A stretch of 64,000 bases of DNA, from the NCBI RefSeq assembly GCF_900108565.1, contig NZ_LT629971.1:2480001-2544000 (forward strand). Direction: 5' to 3'. Position numbers and translations under genes: made by a program. The notes beneath the pieces are model-generated. The model made no database searches, was not told the origin of the DNA, and was given only the letters and a program-made list of their open reading frames with translations. This document shows, one piece after another, positions 1-9,236 of this stretch. Position 1 is the stretch's first letter. Every line of letters begins with the position of its first letter. The stretch comes from Mycolicibacterium rutilum. Its GTDB lineage: Bacteria; Actinomycetota; Actinomycetes; Mycobacteriales; Mycobacteriaceae.

Positions 1-1
1 C

Positions 2-1261
2 CCGAAGAACCTGCCGGACACCCCGTCGGTCAACCATCTGGCCGTGCACACCGAGGACCACCCGCTCGAATACGGCACCTTCGAAGGTGAGATCCCCCGA
101 GGCGAGTACGGCGGCGGCAAGGTGATCGTCTGGGATTCGGGCACCTACGAGGCCGAGAAGTTCCGCGACCCGGGAGTCAACGACGAAAAGCCGCTCGACC
201 GCAACGGGCCCGACAAGGGCGAGGTGATCATCACGCTGCACGGCAAGAAGGTCACCGGCCGCTACGCGCTGATCCAGACGAACGGCAAGAACTGGATCGC
301 GCACCGCACCAAGGAACAGCCGGGGCCCGCGACCGTCGGCGATCTCCAGCCCATGCTCGCCACCGAGGGCTCGATCGCCAAGCTGAAGGCCACGCAGTGG
401 GCGTTCGAAGGCAAGTGGGACGGGTACCGCGTGTTGCTCGAGGCCCGCCACGGCGAGCTCAGCCTGCGCTCCCGGCGGGGCCGCGACGTCACCGCCGAGT
501 TCCCGCAATTCGCCGCTCTGGCAGCCGATCTCGCCGACCACCACGTGATCCTGGACGGTGAGGCGGTGGCGCTCGACCAGAACGGCGTGCCCAGCTTCTC
601 GGAGATCCAGAACCGCGCGCGCTCCACGCGCGTCGAGTACTGGGCCTTCGACATCCTGCACCTCGACGGGCGATCGCTGCTCAAGGCCAAGTACTCCGAC
701 CGTCGCCGACTGCTGGAGGCGCTCGCCGAGGGCGGCGGTGTGATCGTCAAGGACACGCTGCCCGGCGACGGCCCGGATGCGCTGGAATACGCACGCGCAC
801 AACGGTGGGAGGGTGTGGTCGCCAAGAAACGCGACTCGACCTACCAGCCGGGGCGGCGGTCGTCGTCGTGGATCAAGGACAAGCTGTGGAACACCCAGGA
901 GGTCGTCATCGGCGGTTGGCGCCAGGGTGAGGGCGGCCGGTCCAGCGGGATCGGCGCGTTGGTGCTCGGGATCCCCGCCGAGGGTGGACTACAGTTCGTC
1001 GGCCGGGTCGGCACCGGATTCACCGACAAGGCGCTGGCGTCGCTCAAGGCCACGCTCAAGCCGCTGGAGACCGACGAGAGCCCGTTCAACGAACGGTTGC
1101 CGCGCCAGGACGCCAAGGGGGTGACGTTCGTGCGGCCCGAACTCGTCGGCGAGGTCCGCTACAGCGAACGCACCTCCGATGACCGTCTGCGGCAAGCGAG
1201 TTGGCGGGGGCTGCGTCCCGACAAGGAGCCCGACGAAGTCACGTGGGAGTCGCCGACCTAG
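2..1261 (+). CDS. ligD: ATP-dependent DNA ligase LigD, C-terminal part (5' end outside window)
   Basis: This is the downstream part of the non-homologous end-joining ligase; the frame is open to the left edge, so the N-terminus lies outside. The first part is the 3'-phosphoesterase domain ([25 protein letters not shown]). The ATP-dependent ligase domain follows, with motif I EGKWDGYR, whose AMP-accepting lysine is the codon at 413-415, then motif IV EGVVAKK and motif V WIKDK, and an OB-fold tail. Mycobacterial LigD is known to carry polymerase, phosphoesterase and ligase domains in that order and to work with Ku; the polymerase domain would be upstream. No Ku gene is in the window. The UvrD1 homologue further right (36.3-38.6 kb) is the other Ku-linked factor here. 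Confidence 0.95.
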   Translation, partial: PKNLPDTPSVNHLAVHTEDHPLEYGTFEGEIPRGEYGGGKVIVWDSGTYEAEKFRDPGVNDEKPLDRNGPDKGEVIITLHGKKVTGRYALIQTNGKNWIAHRTKEQPGPATVGDLQPMLATEGSIAKLKATQWAFEGKWDGYRVLLEARHGELSLRSRRGRDVTAEFPQFAALAADLADHHVILDGEAVALDQNGVPSFSEIQNRARSTRVEYWAFDILHLDGRSLLKAKYSDRRRLLEALAEGGGVIVKDTLPGDGPDALEYARAQRWEGVVAKKRDSTYQPGRRSSSWIKDKLWNTQEVVIGGWRQGEGGRSSGIGALVLGIPAEGGLQFVGRVGTGFTDKALASLKATLKPLETDESPFNERLPRQDAKGVTFVRPELVGEVRYSERTSDDRLRQASWRGLRPDKEPDEVTWESPT

Positions 1262-1289
1262 TCGGCACAGTCGGCAATATCCTGGCGGT

Positions 1290-1336
1290 CATTGGCCATC
1301 TGGCCAGTGTCGGTCTCCGAGGGTGCGCGCTACATT
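1290..1336 (+). promoter_or_regulatory. Candidate operator palindrome and -10 element before the DJ-1/PfpI gene
   Basis: Positions 1290-1309 read CATTGGCCATCTGGCCAGTG, a near-perfect palindrome with two TGGCCA half-sites separated by TC. A TACATT hexamer at 1331-1336 fits the mycobacterial TANNNT -10 pattern and leaves a short leader with AAAGGGA before the GTG at 1363. The palindrome would sit at or just upstream of the -35 position. The binding protein is unknown. Confidence 0.45.
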
Positions 1337-1362
1337 CGAGCCAGCCTTCGAAAGGGACAACT

Positions 1363-2046
1363 GTGGCACAAGCGAATTGGCGGCCCAGCGTCGCGATGAT
1401 CCCGTTCCCGGGCCTGACGATGCTGGACCTCATCGGGCCCTACGAGACACTTCGCGCACACACGGACGTGCATCTCCTCGGCTCCACCACCGACGAGTTC
1501 TTCTCCGACAGCGGCGCGCCGTTCCGCGCGACCGAAAAGCTCTCGGAAGCAGCGGATTACTACGACGTCGTCTTCGTTCCGGGCGGCAACGGCACCGCAG
1601 ACGCCATGCGCGACCCGCAGATCACCGACTTCCTCGCGACCCGAGGAGCCCGGGCACGCTACGTCACGTCGGTCTGCACCGGCTCGCTGGTGCTGGGCGC
1701 CGCGGGATTGTTGGACGGCTACCGGGCGACGACACACTGGTCGATGCTGGACGCGCTGCCCTTCTTCGGCGCGATACCCGCCGAGGACCGCGTCGTCATC
1801 GACCGCAACCGCATCACCGGCGGCGGGGTCACCGCGGGCATCGACTTCGCCCTGATGCTGCTCGCCGAACTGTTCGACGAAGAGACGGCGCGCTATGCAC
1901 AACTGCTCCTGGAGTACGACCCGGCGCCGCCGTTCGACGGCGGATCACCTCGCACGAACAGTCAGGACACCATTCAGAAAATCAAGGAATACGTCGCGGA
2001 GCTGATGGCGTCCTGCCAGGACTTCGCCGCCGAGAGGAGCGCGTGA
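1363..2046 (+). CDS. DJ-1/PfpI (isonitrile hydratase-like) protein
   Basis: A 227-residue single-domain protein of the DJ-1/PfpI superfamily. The nucleophile elbow is [11 protein letters not shown], with the conserved cysteine, followed by [14 protein letters not shown], the pattern seen in isonitrile hydratases and in the sensor halves of GlxA-type AraC regulators. There is no C-terminal HTH, so it is the enzyme-like, not the regulator, version. The GTG start at 1363 is chosen because AAAGGGA lies six bases upstream and the alignment-worthy sequence ([12 protein letters not shown]) begins right after; an upstream in-frame ATG at 1201 would lie inside ligD. Its stop overlaps the ATG of the haloalkane dehalogenase by one base, so the two are probably co-translated. 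The actual substrate is not shown by the sequence. Confidence 0.8.
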   Translation: MAQANWRPSVAMIPFPGLTMLDLIGPYETLRAHTDVHLLGSTTDEFFSDSGAPFRATEKLSEAADYYDVVFVPGGNGTADAMRDPQITDFLATRGARARYVTSVCTGSLVLGAAGLLDGYRATTHWSMLDALPFFGAIPAEDRVVIDRNRITGGGVTAGIDFALMLLAELFDEETARYAQLLLEYDPAPPFDGGSPRTNSQDTIQKIKEYVAELMASCQDFAAERSA

Positions 2047-2930
2047 TGCCCGGAGCCAAGCCGTACGGCCAGCTGCAGTATCAGGAGATCAACGGCAAGC
2101 GGATGGCCTATATCGACGAGGGCCACGGCGATGCCATCGTGTTCCAGCACGGCAACCCGAGCTCGTCGTACCTGTGGCGCAACGTGATGCCGCATCTGGA
2201 GGGGCTCGGCCGGCTCGTCGCGTGCGACCTGATCGGCATGGGCGGTTCGGACAAATTGGATGATCCCGGCCCAGACAGCTATCACTACCACGAGAACCGC
2301 GACTACCTGTTCGCGCTCTGGGACGCACTCGATCTCGGTGACCGCGTCATCCTCGTCCTGCACGACTGGGGTGGAGCCCTGGGATTCGACTGGGCCAACC
2401 AGCACCGCGACCGCGTCGCCGGCATCGTGCACATGGAAACCGTGTCGGTGCCGATGGAATGGGATGACTTTCCCGACGAGGTCGCGCAGATGTTCCGCGG
2501 TTTCCGCTCCCCGGAAGGGGAGGCGATGGTGTTGGAGAACAACGTCTTCATCGAGGGCGTGCTGCCGTCCATCGTGATGCGCCCGCTCAGCGACGAAGAG
2601 ATGGACTACTACCGCCGGCCGTTTCTCAACCCCGGCGAGGACCGGCGGCCCACGCTGTCGTGGCCGCGCGATGTCCCGCTGGCCGGTGAACCCGCCGAGG
2701 TGGTCAGGGTCATCGAGGAGTTCGACGCCTGGCTGGCCACCAGCGATGTGCCGAAGCTGTTCGTCCGCGCGGAGCCCGGCGTGATCCAGGGCAAGCAACG
2801 CATCCTCGACATCGTGCGCAGCTGGCCCAACCAGACCGAGATCACCGTGCCGGGAACGCATTTCCTGCAGGAGGACAGCGCCGACGAGATCGGCAGCGCT
2901 ATCGCGTCATTCGTGCGGGCGATCCGCTGA
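2046..2930 (+). CDS. dhaA: Haloalkane dehalogenase, LinB/DhaA-like
   Basis: A 294-residue alpha/beta hydrolase with the full haloalkane dehalogenase pentad at the positions expected for the LinB/DhaA subfamily: halide-binding N37 ([11 protein letters not shown]) and W108, nucleophile D107 (LHDWGGALG), acid E131 (METVSV) and base H272 ([14 protein letters not shown]). LinB numbering is nearly identical (D108, E132, H272). These cytoplasmic enzymes hydrolyse carbon-halogen bonds to an alcohol and halide by way of an ester intermediate. The natural substrate in mycobacteria is not established. The ATG shares one base with the stop of the DJ-1 gene. The last 32 bases overlap, tail to tail, the end of rnhA on the other strand. 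Confidence 0.9.
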   Translation: MPGAKPYGQLQYQEINGKRMAYIDEGHGDAIVFQHGNPSSSYLWRNVMPHLEGLGRLVACDLIGMGGSDKLDDPGPDSYHYHENRDYLFALWDALDLGDRVILVLHDWGGALGFDWANQHRDRVAGIVHMETVSVPMEWDDFPDEVAQMFRGFRSPEGEAMVLENNVFIEGVLPSIVMRPLSDEEMDYYRRPFLNPGEDRRPTLSWPRDVPLAGEPAEVVRVIEEFDAWLATSDVPKLFVRAEPGVIQGKQRILDIVRSWPNQTEITVPGTHFLQEDSADEIGSAIASFVRAIR

Positions 2931-3369
2931 GCGCCTCCTGCAGACCCCGCGTCGCCAATTGGTCGGCCAGTTCGTTGTCGGCGATCCCCGAGTGGCCCTT
3001 GACCCAGAACCACTCGACGCGGTGGCGTGCGCACGCGATCTGCAGCCGCCGCCACAGGTCGGCGTTCTTCACCGGCTGCTTGGCCGCGGTCAGCCACCCG
3101 TTGCGTTCCCAGCCGAACACCCACTTGGTGATGCCGTTGCGCACGTAGGTGCTGTCGGTGTACAGGTGCACCGAGACCGGGCGGGTGAGCGCCTCGAGCG
3201 CCATGATCGGCGCGGTCAGCTCCATGCGGTTGTTGCTCGTCGCGCCCGCCTCGCCGCCGAACATCTCGCGGACATGCTCACGCTGGCGCAGCACCGCACC
3301 CCAACCGCCGGGACCCGGATTGGGGCGGCAGCCGCCGTCGGTGTGGATGACCACGGGATCGTCGCTCAC
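2899..3369 (-). CDS. rnhA: Ribonuclease HI
   Basis: A 156-residue RNase HI, essentially the length of the E. coli enzyme. It hydrolyses the RNA strand of RNA-DNA hybrids. The metal-binding carboxylates are present as D11 (IHTDGGC), E50 (RMELTA), D72 (LYTDSTYV) and D136 (DNELAD), with the catalytic histidine H126 in KGHSG. The GTG start at 3369 gives the standard N-terminus VVIHTDGG; a longer reading frame upstream lacks any domain match. The preceding gene ends two bases upstream, so rnhA is the third gene of a leftward unit with the VOC protein and the sugar transporter. Its 3' end overlaps that of the dehalogenase gene by 32 bases. Confidence 0.93.
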   Translation of the reverse strand: MSDDPVVIHTDGGCRPNPGPGGWGAVLRQREHVREMFGGEAGATSNNRMELTAPIMALEALTRPVSVHLYTDSTYVRNGITKWVFGWERNGWLTAAKQPVKNADLWRRLQIACARHRVEWFWVKGHSGIADNELADQLATRGLQEALSGSPARMTR

Positions 3370-3371
3370 GG

Positions 3372-3986
3372 TCAGAGGATAGGCGCCGAGATCATCGCCG
3401 TCCGGACCGACATGCCGAGGTCCCGGTGCCGCAGCGTCGTGATCCGTCGTCCCGACTGTACCGCGGCCTTGACCGGCGCCGTGCGGTCGGCGAAATAGGC
3501 TGCGGTGGCGTCGATGTCGGCGACGACGTACGTGATGCCCCACAGCGACGACGGCCCGTCACCTGCCACGTCCGGAGCGCCGACGACCTCGACGATCACC
3601 TCGCCGAACCGGAAGAAGATCTGGCGCATCGGCCGGCCGCCCAGCTCGGTGTCGCGTTCCCGGCGCGGCTCCGCGCCGGCCGCCCCGAACGATGCGACCG
3701 TCCGCGCCAGGTCGGGGGAGAGCACCACGACGTGATCGATTGCGACGACGCCGTTCGCATGCTCGGCAGGTTCTGCCACGGGCGCGTCGGACACCGTCGT
3801 CGCAATGCCGTCGAGCTCCGGCCCCCGCGCGCCGCGCAGCGCCCATCCGGTGATCCCGGACCCGGGTCCGGCCAACCGGATCCGGACACCACCGACCCGG
3901 CACACGTCGTCGGCGTCGACGGTGAAACCCGCGCGCCGCCACGCATCCGCCGGATCGGCGACCGAGATCTCGTCGACGGTGATCAC
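3372..3986 (-). CDS. VOC (glyoxalase-like) superfamily protein
   Basis: A 204-residue protein with a vicinal-oxygen-chelate type layout. A weak N-terminal half is followed by a clearer module beginning [18 protein letters not shown] and continuing through [16 protein letters not shown] and [19 protein letters not shown]. The E of VIVEVVG and the H of IDHVVV are the usual metal-ligand positions of the fold. The GTG at 3986 is the only sensible start. It lies 22 bases after the stop of the sugar transporter and 2 bases before rnhA, so the three genes probably form one transcript. VOC proteins range from glyoxalases to dioxygenases and resistance proteins, and nothing here picks one out. Confidence 0.75.
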   Translation of the reverse strand: MITVDEISVADPADAWRRAGFTVDADDVCRVGGVRIRLAGPGSGITGWALRGARGPELDGIATTVSDAPVAEPAEHANGVVAIDHVVVLSPDLARTVASFGAAGAEPRRERDTELGGRPMRQIFFRFGEVIVEVVGAPDVAGDGPSSLWGITYVVADIDATAAYFADRTAPVKAAVQSGRRITTLRHRDLGMSVRTAMISAPIL

Positions 3987-4008
3987 CGCACGAGTATGAC
4001 CGCCCGGG

Positions 4009-5433
4009 TCAGCGCGCGAAGTCGGCGGGACGGAACTTGCCGTCGCGCAGCTTGCGCTCGATCTCCTCGAGGCTGCGGCCGGTGAGGTCGGGCATCCGGA
4101 AGTACACGAAAATCCAAGCGGCGACGTTGAACAGGCCGTACAGCCACATCGCCGGGCCGACGCCGATGCCGCTGATCAGGCTCAGCAGCGTCAGCGTGAT
4201 CAGCAGGTTGGTGCCCCACAGCGCCGCGGACTGGGCGGCGGTGCCCGCGGGTCGCACCGCCAGCGGATAGGTCTCCGAACCCGTCAGCCACCCCATCAGC
4301 TGCAGTCCGCCCGCGTTGAACAACATGAACACCACCAGGCAGGCGATGATGAAGGGCACCGAGTCGCGGCCGCTGTTGCCGGTGACGAACAGAGTGCCGA
4401 GGACGAACAGGCTGACCGCAGCGCCGGGGATCATGATCAGCGTGAGACGTCGCCTGCCGACCCGGTCGATGATCGACAGCCCGACCAGCTGCGCGACGAG
4501 GTAGCTCACGCCGAGCGCCACCGACACCTGCAGCGCGACGGACTCGTCGAACCCGTTGTCGGTCAGGATGGTCGGCGAGTAGTAGATGATCATCTCGATG
4601 CCGCTGAGCTGAGTGAAAATCGCGATGCCGCAACCGAGTATGAGCGCCGGCCGGACCCACGCCGCCCGCAGCCCGGGCCAGCCGCGGGTCTTGGCGGTCT
4701 CCTCGCGCCGCGTCAACTCGGCCATCTCGTCGAGTTCGGCGTCGACGTCGTAGCCGTCAGGGCGCACCCGCTCGAGGACCTCGCGCGCGGTGTCGCGGTC
4801 GTCGTCCTTGATCAGCCACCGCGGGCTTTCCGGCAACCGCAGCAGCAGCACCAGCATGATCGCGGCGGGCACCGCGGCCGCGCCGATCGACCACCGCCAC
4901 GGGATCGACTCCGAGGCGCCGACGATGGTGGCGATGACGATGCCGACGCCGATCGCGATCTGGAAGCACAACACCAGCCGGCCCCGGTACTTGGGCGGCG
5001 CCAGCTCCGCGACGTACATCGGTGCGGTCTGGGTGGCCCCGCCGACCGCGAAACCGAGGACCAAGCGGCCGAGCGACAGGATCAACGGATTCGGCGCGAC
5101 CGCACACCACAGCGCACCGACGACGAACACGACGGCCAGCATCAGCAGCGTGCCCCGGCGGCCGCGACGCTGCGACAGATAGCTGCACACCAGCGCGCCG
5201 ATCACGGCGCCGAGCAGGATGCTGGCCGCGATGACCTGCTTCCAGGCTTCCTCGATGCCGAAGTCCTTGGTGATCTGGAGCAGCGCGCCGGAGATGATCC
5301 CGGTGTCGTAGCCGTAGAGCATGCCCGACACCGCCGAGACCACCGCGACGATGACCACCGCGCCGGTCAGCTGTCCCGGTGTCTTCGCCCGCGCGTCGTC
5401 CGGCTGTGCGGTGTCGGTGTCGGTGGCACTCAT
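4009..5433 (-). CDS. MFS sugar porter family transporter
   Basis: A 474-residue, twelve-helix member of the sugar porter family of the major facilitator superfamily. Diagnostic motifs are GYDTGIISGALL in helix 1, the loop motif RRGRRG, PESPRWL before the central loop, and DRVGRRR between helices 8 and 9. These match proton-coupled sugar or inositol symporters such as GalP and IolT. The ATG at 5433 is chosen over a start 24 codons upstream because AGGAG lies just before it and MSATDTD is a typical short cytoplasmic tail. It heads the leftward unit with the VOC gene and rnhA and is divergent from the Kelch kinase gene, with 178 bases between them. The substrate cannot be read from the sequence. 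Confidence 0.88.
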   Translation of the reverse strand: MSATDTDTAQPDDARAKTPGQLTGAVVIVAVVSAVSGMLYGYDTGIISGALLQITKDFGIEEAWKQVIAASILLGAVIGALVCSYLSQRRGRRGTLLMLAVVFVVGALWCAVAPNPLILSLGRLVLGFAVGGATQTAPMYVAELAPPKYRGRLVLCFQIAIGVGIVIATIVGASESIPWRWSIGAAAVPAAIMLVLLLRLPESPRWLIKDDDRDTAREVLERVRPDGYDVDAELDEMAELTRREETAKTRGWPGLRAAWVRPALILGCGIAIFTQLSGIEMIIYYSPTILTDNGFDESVALQVSVALGVSYLVAQLVGLSIIDRVGRRRLTLIMIPGAAVSLFVLGTLFVTGNSGRDSVPFIIACLVVFMLFNAGGLQLMGWLTGSETYPLAVRPAGTAAQSAALWGTNLLITLTLLSLISGIGVGPAMWLYGLFNVAAWIFVYFRMPDLTGRSLEEIERKLRDGKFRPADFAR

Positions 5434-5611
5434 CGGCGACGCTCCTGAGACGACGGGCGAGGGGCGGCACCGTGTTACCCGACGTGCGGAAAGTGCAAAC
5501 ATCACGCCCGCGCCGGGCTACCGCCGAACCGCGCCGCGAAAAGCCAATTTCATCTTTTCCGAAACTTTGCTCGGTACCTTTAGGCGATGTATCCACCGGA
5601 GGGGCAGAGGA

Positions 5612-8572
5612 ATGGGCGGCGGAATAGCGGCTGAACTGGCCGAAGCCGGGTTCGTCGACGCCGTCGAGGTGGGCCGCGGTGGGGGCGGCGTGGTGTATCG
5701 CTGCCACCAGACGTCGCTGGGCCGCAGCGTCGCGATCAAGGTGCTGGCCTCCGACCTCGACGACGACGACCGCGAGCGTTTCCTGCGCGAGGGCGTCGCG
5801 ATGGGCGGGCTGTCCGGGCACCCGAACATCGTCAACATCCTTCAGGTCGGGATGACCGAGACCAACCGGCCCTTCATCGTGATGCCGTACCACGCAGCGG
5901 GTTCGCTCGCCGAGCGGGTTCGGCGGGAGGGCCGCATCGCCTGGCCCGAGGCGCTGCGCATCGGCGTGAAACTGTGCGGCGCACTGGAAACCGCGCACCG
6001 CACCGGCACACTGCACCGCGACATCAAACCCGCCAACGTGCTCGTCAACGACTACGGCGAACCGCAACTGAGCGACTTCGGCACCGCCCGCATCGCCGGC
6101 GGCTACAAGACCGTCACCGGATTCTTCACCGGCACACTGTCTTACACCGCACCCGAGGTGCTCGCGGGCAGCCCGCCGACCGTCGCCGCCGACATGTACT
6201 CCCTCGGCGCGACGATCTACGCGCTGATCGCCGGCAGCCCGCCGCACGAACGCAAGGCCGACGAGGACCTCATCGCGCACTATCTGCGCATCACCGACAC
6301 CCCGGTGCCCGATCTGCGGCCCGCAGGCATCCCCGCCGACGTCTGCGCCGCGATCGAGAAGGCGATGGCCAAGGAACCCGCGGACCGGTACCCGTCGGCG
6401 GCCGAGTTCGGCCGCGTGCTGCAGCTGGCGCAGCGGCACAACGGGTTGGCCGCCGACGCCATGGCGCTCAGCGAGCCCGGCGGTCACCTCGAGCAGACCG
6501 GTGGCACGCAAGCGATTCCGTTGTCGGAGTTGAGCGGTCAGCCCGAATCGGAGCAGGAGCTGCCGGTCGGCGCACCACCGCCGTCGAACATGTTCGCGCA
6601 CACCGCGTCGATCAGCGCGTCGAGCCTGCCATGGCAGGCCGTGCAGGTCCCGCCGTCGGCGCCGCCACCCGATCCGCCCCCGCCGCCCAAGCGTGACCGC
6701 AAGCGGGTGTTGCTCGTCTCGGGTGCCGTCATCGCGGTGCTGCTGCTGGTGATCAGCGGGGTGTTGGTGGCGTCGACCCGGGACAGCGGCGGCGGCGAGG
6801 CCGCCCCGACCACCACCCGCGTCGCCGACACCCAACCCCAGTGGCGGCCCATCGCCAACGCGCGCGTCGCGCGTGACGCGGTCGCCGCCACCGAGGCCGA
6901 CGGCACCATCTGGGTGTTCGGCGGGTTGGAGGCCGACGACCGTGCCAGCGCGCAACACGAGGGCTACGACCCGGCCATCGACAGCTGGAAGGGTGGCGAA
7001 GACCTCCCGGTGCCCGTCCAGCACGCGATGGCGGTGACGTGGCAGGGCACCCCGGTGGTGCTCGGCGGCTGGCGGTCCGAGGGCGCCGATACCAAGGTCG
7101 CCACCGACCAGGTGTGGCGCGTGGTGAACAGCCGCTGGACCGCGCTGCCGCCGCTGTTGCAGCCCCGCGCCGCGGCCGCCGCGGCGGTGGTCGGCGACCG
7201 CATCATCGTCGCCGGCGGCGTCGACGCCGCGGGCAAGCTGCTCACCACCACCGAGATCTTCGACGGCACCGCGTGGACGCTCGGCGCGCCGATCCCCACC
7301 CCGCGCCAACTGCTGGGCGGAGCGTCGGACGGCGAGCTGGTCTACGCCGTCGGCGGCAGCGACGGCGCAGCCGACCTGGCGACGGTGGAGACTTACGACC
7401 CCGCGGCCGACAAGTGGACCACGCTGTCCGAATTGCCCGGTCGGCGAAGCGATTTCGGTATCGCCGTCGCGGACGGACGCCTGGTGGTGGCCGGCGGCGT
7501 CGCGGGCGGGCAGGTGCTCAAGAGCGTCGTCGCGCTCGACCTCGCGACGCAGTCCTGGAACGGGCTGCCGGATCTGGGCACCCCACGCCACGGGATGGCG
7601 GTCTCCGGTGTCGGCCGAACCGTCTACGCGATCGGCGGCTCGACCGGCCCCGGCGACACCCAGATCACCTCATCGGCCGAAGCGCTGAAACTGGCGCCGC
7701 GCAGACCGCAACCGGCGGCGCAGTGGCGCATGCTGCCCAACGCGCCGACCGAGCGGCTGATGATGGCGTGGGCCGTGCTCGGCGACGAGATCTGGATCGC
7801 CGGCGGCATGCAGCACGGCGAGACGCTGGCCACCGTCGAGAGTTTCAACACCCGCACCGGCGCGTGGCAGCAGCGCCCACCGCTGCCGATCCCGCTGCAC
7901 CACGCCACCGCGACGACCTACCGCGGTGAGATGGTGGTCATCGGCGGCGCCAGCGACAACCTCGCGGAGGCGTCGAACAAGGTCTTCGTGTTCCGCAACG
8001 ACAAGTGGGAGGAGCTCCCGCCGCTCACCCACGGGCGGGCCGCACCCGCGGCCGCCGTCGTGGGGGACAAGCTCGTCGTCGTCGGCGGGCAGAACAACCG
8101 CCAACTCGTCCCGCAGACCGAGGTTTTCGACGGCAAGTCGTGGACGCAGGCCGCCGACATCCCGACTCCGCGTGAACATCTCGCGGCGGTGTCCGACGGC
8201 ACCTACGTCTACACCGTCGGCGGGCGGTTCCTGAGCGCCGACGAGAACTCGGCGGCGTTCGAGCGGTTCGACCCGGTGTCGGGCAACTGGGATCGGTTGC
8301 CGGACATGCCGACACCGCGCGGAAGCTACGGCGCGGCGTTCATCGACGGTCGGGTCGTCGTGGTCGGCGGCGAGGAACCGACGCGGGTGCTGGCCACCGT
8401 CGAGATGTACGACATCGCCACCGGCAAGTGGCGCACGGCGGCGCCGATCAACACCCCCGTACACGGGCAGGTGGTGGCCGCGGTCGGGTCGGCGGTGTAC
8501 TGCATCGGCGGCGCCGACCGGCCCACGCACGAAGGCGCGGTCGCGACCGTCGAGGCCCTCGACTTCACGTAG
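5612..8572 (+). CDS. PknK-like Ser/Thr kinase with TM helix and twelve extracellular Kelch repeats
   Basis: A 986-residue membrane kinase. Residues ~15-275 are a Hanks-type kinase domain: glycine loop GRGGGGVVYRC, lysine in VAIKVL, catalytic loop LHRDIKPANVL (D137), DFG in LSDFGTARI, and GTLSYTAPEVL. The wording resembles the kinase half of mycobacterial PknK. A proline-rich juxtamembrane stretch leads to one hydrophobic helix (~365-387). The remaining ~590 residues contain twelve Kelch-type repeats, each with a hydrophobic-GG strand (VFGG, VLGG, VAGG, YAVGG and so on) and a later W; this is enough for two six-bladed propellers outside the membrane. The ATG at 5612 has GGAGGGG eight bases upstream. 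The gene ends in an 8-base tail-to-tail overlap with the FHA-HTH gene. I infer a sensor kinase whose ligand site is the propeller pair. Confidence 0.9.
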   Translation: MGGGIAAELAEAGFVDAVEVGRGGGGVVYRCHQTSLGRSVAIKVLASDLDDDDRERFLREGVAMGGLSGHPNIVNILQVGMTETNRPFIVMPYHAAGSLAERVRREGRIAWPEALRIGVKLCGALETAHRTGTLHRDIKPANVLVNDYGEPQLSDFGTARIAGGYKTVTGFFTGTLSYTAPEVLAGSPPTVAADMYSLGATIYALIAGSPPHERKADEDLIAHYLRITDTPVPDLRPAGIPADVCAAIEKAMAKEPADRYPSAAEFGRVLQLAQRHNGLAADAMALSEPGGHLEQTGGTQAIPLSELSGQPESEQELPVGAPPPSNMFAHTASISASSLPWQAVQVPPSAPPPDPPPPPKRDRKRVLLVSGAVIAVLLLVISGVLVASTRDSGGGEAAPTTTRVADTQPQWRPIANARVARDAVAATEADGTIWVFGGLEADDRASAQHEGYDPAIDSWKGGEDLPVPVQHAMAVTWQGTPVVLGGWRSEGADTKVATDQVWRVVNSRWTALPPLLQPRAAAAAAVVGDRIIVAGGVDAAGKLLTTTEIFDGTAWTLGAPIPTPRQLLGGASDGELVYAVGGSDGAADLATVETYDPAADKWTTLSELPGRRSDFGIAVADGRLVVAGGVAGGQVLKSVVALDLATQSWNGLPDLGTPRHGMAVSGVGRTVYAIGGSTGPGDTQITSSAEALKLAPRRPQPAAQWRMLPNAPTERLMMAWAVLGDEIWIAGGMQHGETLATVESFNTRTGAWQQRPPLPIPLHHATATTYRGEMVVIGGASDNLAEASNKVFVFRNDKWEELPPLTHGRAAPAAAVVGDKLVVVGGQNNRQLVPQTEVFDGKSWTQAADIPTPREHLAAVSDGTYVYTVGGRFLSADENSAAFERFDPVSGNWDRLPDMPTPRGSYGAAFIDGRVVVVGGEEPTRVLATVEMYDIATGKWRTAAPINTPVHGQVVAAVGSAVYCIGGADRPTHEGAVATVEALDFT

Positions 8573-9176
8573 CGCGCAGCTGGGCGAGCGTGACCGCGCC
8601 GCGGCGCAGCGCCTCGTTGGCCAACCGGACCCGGCGGTCCCCCTCGGCGGGGATGGCGAACTTGTCGTAGAGGTTCTGCAGGTGCTGCTTGACCGCCGCC
8701 TCGGTGACGTACAGCTCGCCTGCCATCCGGCGCACCGACGCCGGCTCGGGAAACGGGTCGTCGGACACCAGCGGGCGGCACAGCACCACCAGCACGTCGA
8801 GCTCCCGGCGGGTGATTCGCGGGGGCGCCTCGATCGGCTGGGCGGTCACCGTCTCCTCGTCGAGCCGGCCGTCGCCGCTGTCCCTGACCTCCCAGAAAAC
8901 GATGCGGGACTTGCCGACCCGCACCTCGTCGCCGGAGCGCAGCACCCGCTCGGCGGTGATCTTCTCGCCGTTGAGGTAGGTGCCGTTGCGGCTGCCCAAA
9001 TCGCGGATGGACCAAGCGAATCCGAGGTTCTCGAAGACCGCGTGCAACCGCGACACGGTCTCGTCGTGATCGAGGGACACCGCATTGCTCGACGCCTTGC
9101 CCAGGGTCACGCGCTGCCCGGACAACGGGATGAGCTCGCGGCCCGACGGCTTGGAGACTTCCAGGTGCGACGACAT
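8565..9176 (-). CDS. FHA domain protein with LuxR-like HTH
   Basis: A 203-residue cytoplasmic protein. Residues ~20-95 form an FHA phosphothreonine-binding domain with all core residues: G26-K27, SRLH (42-45) and GSRNGT (61-66). After a short linker, residues ~118-200 look like a divergent LuxR/GerE-type DNA-binding domain (ITRRELDVLVVL, then VTEAAVKQHLQNLYDKFAI). The combination implies a DNA-binding protein steered by threonine phosphorylation. The ATG at 9176 has AGGAGG at good distance. The gene converges on the Kelch kinase (8-base overlap) and follows a membrane protein gene on the same strand by 60 bases, so it may link that kinase to transcription. The link is inferred only from position and domains. 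Confidence 0.85.
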   Translation of the reverse strand: MSSHLEVSKPSGRELIPLSGQRVTLGKASSNAVSLDHDETVSRLHAVFENLGFAWSIRDLGSRNGTYLNGEKITAERVLRSGDEVRVGKSRIVFWEVRDSGDGRLDEETVTAQPIEAPPRITRRELDVLVVLCRPLVSDDPFPEPASVRRMAGELYVTEAAVKQHLQNLYDKFAIPAEGDRRVRLANEALRRGAVTLAQLRAT

Positions 9177-9236
9177 GCGGACCTCCTCTCTGAGCCAGAT
9201 TCTGACCCAGACAGGAGGTCCGTGAGCGGTGAACGG

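Noticed and set aside
1201..1362. A longer N-terminus for the DJ-1/PfpI protein starting at 1201
   Set aside because: It would overlap the end of ligD and cover the palindrome and -10 element. The conserved protein starts after the GTG at 1363.
2899..2930. The 32-base tail overlap of rnhA and the dehalogenase gene as a sign of error
   Set aside because: Both reading frames are intact and such tail-to-tail overlaps occur elsewhere in this window (8565-8572, 25141-25148, 38570-38573).
4757..7591. A 944-codon open frame on the minus strand
   Set aside because: It lies antisense to the Kelch kinase and across the start of the transporter gene. The composition is Arg/Gly/Ala-rich with no domain, as expected of shadow frames in GC-rich DNA.
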